In this document: piece after piece, positions 1 to 5,075 of the stretch
Position numbering within the stretch: position 1 is the first letter of the stretch
Layout: every line of letters starts with the position of its first letter
Assembly (NCBI GenBank): GCA_900766635.1
Contig: CAAFWA010000262.1
Span: forward strand, 1 to 5,075
DNA: 5,075 bases
Reading direction: 5' to 3'
Source: an uncultured Acinetobacter sp.
GTDB lineage: Bacteria > Pseudomonadota > Gammaproteobacteria > Pseudomonadales > Moraxellaceae
Position numbers and translations under genes: made by a program
The notes under the pieces: generated by a model
The model's database searches: none
The model's input: only the letters and a program-made list of their open reading frames with translations
Told to the model about the DNA's origin: nothing

Positions 1-1357
1 AACGATGTGACGGTGGTACCACTGACCACTCACCTTGTGCTTTTACGGTGACAGCACAACCAAGGCGGGTTAAGGCATCGGTAATAAAATCAGACGCGAC
101 TTCATAACCTAAAAGTTGATCGACCTGTGCTTGAGTTAAATCAATTGCTTCACGTTTTGGTAAAGCACTTGGATTTTCTGCCACAGTAATTGGACCAAAT
201 TCACCGCCTGCAAGCTCAGCAATTAATTGTGATGCACGGTGCATGGCAAGCATTGGCAATTCAAAATCCACACCACGTTCATAGCGTTGTGATGCATCGG
301 TATGTAAACCAAAGCTGCGTGCACGTCCTGCGATGTGTAGTGGAGCAAAGAATGCTGATTCTAAGAAAATTTCGCTTGTTTCATCAGTTACAGATGAAGA
401 TAGACCACCCATGATCCCGGCAATTGCTAAAGCTTTTTCGTCATCAGCAATGACCATCACGTTGTCTTGCAACTCAACTTCTTGTTCATTTAATAGAACC
501 AGTTTTTCGCCTGCTGTTGCTTGACGAACATGCACTGCACCTTGCACTTTAGCCCCATCAAAGGCATGTAACGGCTGACCAAGTTCCATTAAAACGTAGT
601 TGGTAATATCAACCAAAATACTGTGCTGACGAATACCTGAACGTGCTAAAGCACGCTCCATCCACGCAGGTGTAGCAGCTTTAGTATTTACGTTTTTAAT
701 TACACGACCTAAATAGCGTGGACAACCCTCAGTGGTAACCACCACTTGCTTTTCATCAGCAATGGTTGCAGCGACTTCTTTAATGTCAGGTGCAGTTACT
801 GGCAATTGGTTAATCACAGCAATTTCGCGAGCAATACCACGAATGCTAAAGCAGTCACCACGGTTTGGTGTGATGCTAATGTCAATCACATGGTCATCAA
901 GCTCTAGATATTCACGGATATTAACACCTACAGGTGCATCTTCAGGCAATTCTAAAAGACCATCAATTTTGTCTTCTAAGTCAATTTCAGACGCACCGCA
1001 CAACATACCTTGTGATTCAATGCCACGTAATTTGCCTTTTTTGATTTTAAAATCGCCCGGCAATACCGCACCAATGGTGGCTACAGGTGCTTTCATGCCC
1101 GCACGTACATTCGGTGCACCACAGACAATTTGTAAAGGCTCACCTGTACCAATATTTACAGTCGTTACACGTAAACGATCGGCATCTGGATGTTGTTCAA
1201 CCGTAAGAACTTCACCAACCACCACCCCTGTAAATGGTTTTGCCGCTGGTGATAAATCGTCAACTTCTAGACCAAGCATGGTCAGTTGATCAGAAAGTTT
1301 GTCGCTATCAATGGCTGGGTTAACCCACGTACGTAACCAATTTTCGCTAATTTTCAT
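1..1357 (-). CDS. pheT: Phenylalanyl-tRNA synthetase beta subunit, N-terminal 452 residues (cut by left edge)
   Basis: PheT pairs with PheS in the cytoplasmic (alpha-beta)2 enzyme that charges tRNA-Phe, and carries tRNA-binding and editing modules. The frame runs open from the ATG at 1357 (MKISENWLRTWV) to the left edge, giving 452 codons of a protein usually near 790 residues. Residues about 40-150 form the EMAP/OB-type tRNA-binding domain, with HPDADRLRV (56-64), IVCGAPNVRAG (77-87) and SQGMLC (115-120). ITPNRGDC (162-169) starts the core, and residues about 210-385 match the B3/B4 editing module. VPPSHR (447-452) lies in the B5 domain, where the window ends. The ribosome binding site is weak (AGG about 10 bases upstream), so pheT is probably expressed from the pheS transcript across the 105-base spacer, although a promoter inside the spacer cannot be excluded. 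I see no frameshift. Confidence 0.97.
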   Translation of the reverse strand, partial: MKISENWLRTWVNPAIDSDKLSDQLTMLGLEVDDLSPAAKPFTGVVVGEVLTVEQHPDADRLRVTTVNIGTGEPLQIVCGAPNVRAGMKAPVATIGAVLPGDFKIKKGKLRGIESQGMLCGASEIDLEDKIDGLLELPEDAPVGVNIREYLELDDHVIDISITPNRGDCFSIRGIAREIAVINQLPVTAPDIKEVAATIADEKQVVVTTEGCPRYLGRVIKNVNTKAATPAWMERALARSGIRQHSILVDITNYVLMELGQPLHAFDGAKVQGAVHVRQATAGEKLVLLNEQEVELQDNVMVIADDEKALAIAGIMGGLSSSVTDETSEIFLESAFFAPLHIAGRARSFGLHTDASQRYERGVDFELPMLAMHRASQLIAELAGGEFGPITVAENPSALPKREAIDLTQAQVDQLLGYEVASDFITDALTRLGCAVTVKAQGEWSVVPPSHR

Positions 1358-1462
1358 TGAGATAAAACCTATAATTCAAATCTTTAGAATCCCTCTCAAA
1401 CTCCAACAAAGACTGCTTTTCTTTGTCATTTTTGAGACCAAGAGAGGATTAAATAAAAAGCT
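1358..1462 (-). other. pheS-pheT intergenic spacer with alternative hairpins
   Basis: This 105-base spacer is long for a synthetase operon and is rich in self-complementarity. One fold pairs 1394-1400 (tctcaaa) with 1431-1437 (tttgaga), and inside it 1406-1411 (acaaag) with 1421-1426 (ctttgt). A second fold pairs 1388-1397 (aatccctctc) with 1442-1450 (gagaggatt), one C bulged. Both folds use bases 1394-1397, so the two outer stems exclude each other. Neither is followed by a U run on the minus strand, so it does not look like a terminator. It may be an mRNA processing site or may tune the PheS:PheT ratio; that role is inference. Confidence 0.45.
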
Positions 1463-2485
<1,023 letters not shown>

Positions 2486-2487
2486 TC

Positions 2488-2517
2488 ATTCTAACAGTTT
2501 TTCAACATTTTTATGAA
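2488..2517 (-). promoter_or_regulatory. Candidate pheS promoter with extended -10
   Basis: On the minus strand, TTCATA (2517-2512) is followed after 18 bases by TAGAAT (2493-2488). The -10 is preceded by TGT, giving the extended form TGnTAGAAT. The predicted start site is near 2481, for a leader of about 38 bases before the pheS ATG. That leaves little room for a leader-peptide attenuator. This is judged by eye against the sigma-70 consensus. Confidence 0.5.
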
Positions 2518-2565
2518 GCGTGTCGTTAACGAAAATTTAATTGCTCGCAGGTTTTGCTACACGCT
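2517..2565. repeat. Inverted repeat around a palindrome between divergent genes
   Basis: The arms agcgtgt (2517-2523) and acacgct (2559-2565) are perfect 7-bp inverted repeats 35 bases apart. The 10-bp perfect palindrome tcgttaacga (2523-2532) starts at the inner edge of the left arm. The element lies just upstream of the candidate pheS -10, touches its -35, and covers the promoter area of the divergent gene. It could be a regulator site, but I recognise no known operator and the spacing is loose. Confidence 0.35.
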
Positions 2566-2579
2566 AAGATAAATATAAT
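2541..2579 (+). promoter_or_regulatory. Candidate promoter region for the tail-anchored protein gene
   Basis: TTGCTC (2541-2546) and TAAGAT (2565-2570) are 18 bases apart and would give a leader of about 20 bases. A perfect TATAAT (2574-2579) lies closer to the gene but lacks a good -35, and would start transcription inside the GGGAA ribosome binding site (2586-2590). The region is AT-rich and more than one start is possible. Confidence is low. Confidence 0.3.
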
Positions 2580-2597
2580 TTTTTTGGGAACAATGGC

Positions 2598-3599
2598 ATG
2601 GCACTCGACCCCATTTGGCAACGACAACTCACCTTAGTCACCTATGGCAATCAATATCTTGCTCAAGAGTTAAATTTTAGCCATTGGATCAACCATTGTA
2701 TTTTTAGCCAACACATGTTTGCCTTTCGTGATTTAGTCACTCAACAACTGCTTGCACAACACTTTCAAATTTGGCTCGAGGGTTTAAAAGCTCAAGGCGT
2801 GACGCGTTTAAGCTTGCATTGCTCTAGCCTATTGCTTGATGAAAAAAATCCTAATCCCAATATCGAACTGATTCCTTATGCACATTTTATCGTCAGTCAT
2901 AGCCCAAAAGCTAAACATGCTTGGATTTGTGGTCGTGAACTTGCAGCATGGTATAAGTTAGAAGAAGAGTATCAAGCCCCTCTAGGTCAAGAAATTAACG
3001 TACGACTAGAAACCCTATGGCGCTATGAGCTCAATGCCAAATTGGCCAAACGCGTTGCAGCCGATTTAGTTATACCCAATTGGGATGAGATTGAAGAATT
3101 TTTGCATACCGAATTATTCAGTACCGTATTTGCGCAAGATTTTGATCATACAGGCTTAGATTTACCCTACTATGGCACAGACAATAGCGAAGACCATTGT
3201 CGTCAACTCGCTTTAATTCCAACAGATGTTGCAGCAGATTATGCACATTTTGCCTTACATCGTTTTGATGCTTTAGTGCAACATATTGCTAAACTGCGCA
3301 AACACAGCCTAGAGGGAGAGGCTCAAAGTTTAGCTGCCGAACAACAGGTGCAATATCGACACTTTGCTGAAAAAACCGAAGATTTACAGGGCAAATTTAT
3401 TGTTAAGGTTGCCAATCATTACCCAACAGCACGTTTAACACGCTCTCATACAGTAACAACTCCGCTAGATACTGAGATGCGCACCGAATACCGAGATTTC
3501 TCCGAAAAATCAGCAAGTAAAGTTGGCTTTGGTCATGTGATGAAATTAATTGTGGTGACAGCAATTCTTTGTGCACTTGCTTATTATTTTGGATTTTAA
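2598..3599 (+). CDS. Unrecognised protein with C-terminal membrane anchor (333 residues)
   Basis: I do not recognise this family and assign no function. There is no N-terminal signal peptide, and residues 1 to about 314 look soluble and cytoplasmic. They are rich in His, Tyr, Trp and Leu, with aromatic segments around QNLNFSH-like residues 20-60 and 108-145. Residues about 210-262 are charged and probably helical. The last 17 residues (317-333, LIVVTAILCALAYYFGF) form one hydrophobic segment after Lys316, which suggests a tail-anchored inner membrane protein with its bulk in the cytoplasm. I chose the ATG at 2598 because GGGAA (2586-2590) is well spaced; the ATG at 2593 is in another frame and stops after 14 codons. 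The gene diverges from pheS, converges on rplT, and interrupts the usual rplT-pheS junction. Base composition resembles its neighbours, so I see no sign of recent transfer. Confidence 0.85.
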   Translation: MALDPIWQRQLTLVTYGNQYLAQELNFSHWINHCIFSQHMFAFRDLVTQQLLAQHFQIWLEGLKAQGVTRLSLHCSSLLLDEKNPNPNIELIPYAHFIVSHSPKAKHAWICGRELAAWYKLEEEYQAPLGQEINVRLETLWRYELNAKLAKRVAADLVIPNWDEIEEFLHTELFSTVFAQDFDHTGLDLPYYGTDNSEDHCRQLALIPTDVAADYAHFALHRFDALVQHIAKLRKHSLEGEAQSLAAEQQVQYRHFAEKTEDLQGKFIVKVANHYPTARLTRSHTVTTPLDTEMRTEYRDFSEKSASKVGFGHVMKLIVVTAILCALAYYFGF

Positions 3600-3602
3600 A
3601 AT

Positions 3603-3632
3603 AAAAAAAAGACCGCAAAAGCGGTCTTTTTT
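3603..3632. terminator. Bidirectional rho-independent terminator
   Basis: A perfect stem gaccgc (3611-3616) / gcggtc (3621-3626) closes an AAAA loop. It has an A run on the left (3603-3610) and a T run on the right (3627-3632). On either strand the hairpin is followed by a U tract, so it can end both the tail-anchored protein gene, whose stop is 4 bases before it, and rplT, whose stop is 15 bases away on the other side. Confidence 0.93.
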
Positions 3633-3647
3633 CAAGCCTAAAAAGAC

Positions 3648-4007
3648 TTATGCAGCCAATGCTTCTTTTGCTTTAGCAGCCAAAGCAGCAAACGCAACTG
3701 CGTCATGCATAGCGATGTCAGCAAGTACACGACGGTCGATGATCACTTGAGCTTTTTTCAAGCCATCGATCATACGGCTGTACGATAAACCATTTTGACG
3801 AGCACCAGCATTGATACGCGCAATCCATAGAGCACGGAATTGACGTTTCTTTTGACGGCGGTCACGGTAAGCATATTGACCAGCTTTGATTACCGCTTGG
3901 AACGCTACGCGGTAAACGCGTGAACGAGCACCATAGTAACCTTTAGCGCGAGCAAGAATTTTTTTGTGACGGCGATGAGCCTGTACACCACGTTTTACAC
4001 GAGCCAT
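3648..4007 (-). CDS. rplT: 50S ribosomal protein L20 (119 residues)
   Basis: L20 binds 23S rRNA early in 50S assembly and, in E. coli and Bacillus, also represses its own operon by binding mRNA. The protein is full length and strongly basic. It opens with [28 protein letters not shown] (cut for length: see residues 1-28), the long basic N-terminal extension of L20. The globular C-terminal rRNA-binding part follows, with [15 protein letters not shown] (61-75) and [14 protein letters not shown] (78-91). The start ATG at 4007 has a strong AAGGAG (4020-4015) 7 bases upstream, and that site overlaps the rpmI stop codon. Only 11 bases separate the two genes, so translational coupling is likely. The gene ends at the bidirectional terminator, so read-through into pheS is not expected. 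Confidence 0.98.
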   Translation of the reverse strand: MARVKRGVQAHRRHKKILARAKGYYGARSRVYRVAFQAVIKAGQYAYRDRRQKKRQFRALWIARINAGARQNGLSYSRMIDGLKKAQVIIDRRVLADIAMHDAVAFAALAAKAKEALAA

Positions 4008-4018
4008 TTATAATCTCC

Positions 4019-4213
4019 TTAGATGTACGGGCACATAGCGCGAACTGCTGCAACGTCACTTACGTGAACCATTACACAGCCGCGTAATTGACGAATACGC
4101 TTAGCAGATTTTTTGGTCAAAATGTGGCGTTTGAACGCTTGTTTACGCTTAAAACCGTTAGCAGTCGCTTTAAAGCGTTTAGCTGCACCACGGCGAGTTT
4201 TCATCTTAGGCAT
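4019..4213 (-). CDS. rpmI: 50S ribosomal protein L35 (64 residues)
   Basis: L35 is a small basic protein of the large ribosomal subunit. The sequence starts [20 protein letters not shown], the typical L35 opening. It continues with the basic block [19 protein letters not shown] (21-39) and ends in a C-terminus reading [14 protein letters not shown], of the type seen in gammaproteobacteria. Its length matches the family (about 65). AAGAGG (4224-4219) lies 5 bases before the ATG at 4213. It is the first gene of an rpmI-rplT pair. infC, its usual upstream neighbour, is not adjacent: the next gene is on the other strand. Confidence 0.98.
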   Translation of the reverse strand: MPKMKTRRGAAKRFKATANGFKRKQAFKRHILTKKSAKRIRQLRGCVMVHVSDVAAVRAMCPYI

Positions 4214-4218
4214 AACAA

Positions 4219-4282
4219 CCTCTTTTGAACACCTGTTCGGCTCGTTTGCACCATTGCAAAACGACCTGCAGGTAAGGGAGCC
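4219..4282 (-). promoter_or_regulatory. Structured rpmI leader, candidate L20-type autoregulatory element
   Basis: On the minus strand, GGCTC (4282-4278) can pair with GAGCC (4243-4239). Inside, CGTTTTGCA (4263-4255) pairs with TGCAAACG (4250-4243) with one bulged T and an ATGG loop. Bases 4273-4264 (ACCTGCAGGT) are self-complementary. Their ACCTG half can also pair with CAGGT (4235-4231) beyond the GGCTC/GAGCC stem, which is a pseudoknot topology. CAGGT itself overlaps a small hairpin, GAAC[AGGT]GTTC (4238-4227), immediately before the rpmI ribosome binding site (4224-4219). L20 is known to repress rpmI-rplT through a pseudoknot and an irregular stem that mimic its 23S rRNA site in E. coli. 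The same role here is inference. Confidence 0.5.
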
Positions 4283-4285
4283 AAT

Positions 4286-4314
4286 ATTCTAAAGCATCTT
4301 TGTGTAAAACAAAA
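4286..4314 (-). promoter_or_regulatory. Candidate rpmI-rplT promoter
   Basis: On the minus strand a good -10, TAGAAT (4291-4286), is preceded by weak -35 candidates: TTGTTT at 4312-4307 with a 15-base spacer, or TTTTGT at 4314-4309 with 17. The predicted start near 4279 would leave a leader of about 65 bases and might trim the first bases of the GGCTC arm. A start a few bases upstream would keep the arm whole. Confidence 0.4.
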
Positions 4315-4359
4315 GCATTGTTGCACGATATAAACTGATCTTTTTACTTGCGAGTTGAC

Positions 4360-4388
4360 TTGTTTTTGGAAATACTTAAACGCATTAT
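4360..4388 (+). promoter_or_regulatory. Weak candidate promoter for the TonB-like gene
   Basis: TTGTTT (4360-4365) and CATTAT (4383-4388) are 17 bases apart, giving a start near 4395 and a leader of about 20 bases. A TAAAAT at 4403-4408 is a better -10 but has no -35 partner and would leave almost no leader. No Shine-Dalgarno sequence stands out before the ATG at 4416. Confidence 0.25.
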
Positions 4389-4415
4389 TTTTGCCCATTG
4401 ATTAAAATATTGGTT

Positions 4416-5075
4416 ATGAAAGCAATTTTGGCTTTGGCTCTTTTGAGTCTTCCTTTTAGTTTGGCACACAGTGCCGAAGTGAAAACCCAACAACTTCAGG
4501 TACAAAAGAGTGCAGCTTTGCCTGCTCATCTAACCACTCGTATTGATTGGCAACAATTTCCTCAACCGAGCTATAAAAACCAAGACTTAAATGGTCAAAA
4601 CCGTAGTGCAATTGTACGCGTATATGCCGATGAAAATGGCCAAGTAACCAAAGCCAACATCCAAGAAAGCAGTGGGGTGGCAAAAATTGATGAGGCACTG
4701 TTAAAAGCGGTCTATGCTGCACAAGTTAAACCGCATCGTGTACAGGGGCTGACTCTACCGATCATTGGTTATCAAGTGTTTAATTTAAACTATCAGCACG
4801 ATGATAGCGAAATCTGCCAATATCAATTTGCCTCTAAAGTTTGGCAAGCTGAGCAGCAAAGTCAAAAGACGCCTTTTCGTTATTTAACACAGCCAAGTTT
4901 AAAGATCAGTGAAGAAGATTTAAAGCAACATCCTCGCCATATTGCTTTTGAACTGAAAGTAAATAATAAAGGTCAGGTCAAAAAGGTCAAAATTAACAAA
5001 GGCTCAGGGATTTATTTGCTTGATCAACAGCTTAAACAAGCTGTGCAAGGGTCAAATGTAAAAGTCGCACGCAAA
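4416..5075 (+). CDS. Exported protein with two TonB C-terminal-like domains (cut by right edge)
   Basis: The frame is open for 220 codons from the ATG at 4416 to the right edge. Residues 1-20 (MKAILALALLSLPFSLAHSA) form a Sec-type signal peptide with a short basic start, a hydrophobic core and likely cleavage after Ala17 or Ala20, so the protein should be periplasmic or envelope-associated. Residues about 48-123 resemble a TonB C-terminal domain: VRVYADENGQV (67-77), then SSG (85-87) and IDEALLKAV (91-99). A second copy starts near 159: FELKVNNKGQV (178-188), GSG (196-198), LDQQLKQAV (202-210). The copies align without gaps at an offset of 111 residues. Unlike classical TonB, no uncleaved anchor with a His residue and no proline-rich spacer is visible, so calling it an energy transducer would be unsafe. 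The upstream ribosome binding site is poor. It diverges from rpmI. A further domain may follow outside the window. Confidence 0.85.
   Translation, partial: MKAILALALLSLPFSLAHSAEVKTQQLQVQKSAALPAHLTTRIDWQQFPQPSYKNQDLNGQNRSAIVRVYADENGQVTKANIQESSGVAKIDEALLKAVYAAQVKPHRVQGLTLPIIGYQVFNLNYQHDDSEICQYQFASKVWQAEQQSQKTPFRYLTQPSLKISEEDLKQHPRHIAFELKVNNKGQVKKVKINKGSGIYLLDQQLKQAVQGSNVKVARK

Noticed and set aside
190..524. Two overlapping plus-strand open frames (74 and 63 codons)
   Set aside because: Both are antisense to the editing region of pheT and show no protein-like features.
732..1289. Open frame of 185 codons on the plus strand
   Set aside because: It lies wholly antisense to the well-conserved tRNA-binding part of pheT, has no recognisable domain, and is Ser/Thr-rich as expected for a shadow frame.
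2593..2637. Short 14-codon frame starting at an ATG five bases before the chosen start of the tail-anchored protein
   Set aside because: GGGAA is only two bases from this ATG but well spaced for the ATG at 2598; the peptide has no notable features, though a regulatory overlapping start cannot be excluded.
3403..3618. Minus-strand 71-codon frame ending antisense to the tail-anchored protein
   Set aside because: It starts inside the terminator hairpin and has no features of a real protein.
3617..4713. The 11-mer aaaagcggtct occurs in the terminator and again in the TonB-like gene, considered as a repeat or DNA-uptake signal
   Set aside because: Two copies only; one is explained by the hairpin and the other by coding sequence, and Acinetobacter is not known to need such an uptake word.
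4201..4722. Minus-strand open frames of 61-88 codons upstream of rpmI, considered as an infC remnant or extra gene
   Set aside because: None resembles IF3; they overlap the rpmI leader or lie antisense to the signal-peptide-bearing TonB-like gene.

Overview
The window looks like chromosomal DNA of an Acinetobacter-like gammaproteobacterium (Moraxellaceae). The evidence is its AT-rich composition, a 64-residue L35 and 119-residue L20, and the PheS and PheT sequences. The species cannot be fixed from the sequence alone. It is a housekeeping locus: the translation cluster rpmI-rplT and pheS-pheT, all on the minus strand, with two less familiar genes on the plus strand between and beside them. 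I see no transposase, CRISPR array, tRNA, rRNA or phage gene. Coding density is high, and no gene-free stretch exceeds about 200 bases.

Layout from left to right. Bases 1-1357 (minus) hold the N-terminal 452 residues of PheT, the phenylalanyl-tRNA synthetase beta chain, cut by the left edge. A 105-base spacer able to form alternative hairpins separates it from complete pheS (1463-2443, minus). A 154-base divergent intergenic region carries a candidate pheS promoter and a 7-bp inverted repeat around a 10-bp palindrome. It leads to a plus-strand gene (2598-3599) for an unrecognised 333-residue protein with a C-terminal membrane anchor. That gene converges on rplT, and one hairpin flanked by A and T runs (3603-3632) serves both sides as a terminator. 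rplT (3648-4007) and rpmI (4019-4213) form a tight minus-strand operon. A 202-base divergent region contains a candidate rpmI promoter and a compact, highly self-complementary rpmI leader. From 4416 to the right edge (plus) runs an exported protein with two TonB-C-terminal-like domains, cut at residue 220.

How the parts fit together: L35 and L20 are 50S subunit proteins and PheS/PheT form the (alpha-beta)2 enzyme that charges tRNA-Phe, so the minus strand serves translation. In enterobacteria the usual order is thrS-infC-rpmI-rplT-pheM-pheS-pheT-ihfA. Here the order rpmI, rplT, pheS, pheT is kept, but the cluster is split. An opposite-strand gene and terminator lie between rplT and pheS, a divergent gene lies directly upstream of rpmI where infC would be expected, and no pheM-like leader peptide is evident. 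The observations most worth following are the structured rpmI leader (possible L20 feedback site), the tandem-domain TonB-like protein without a standard TonB architecture, and the unknown tail-anchored protein at the rplT/pheS junction.
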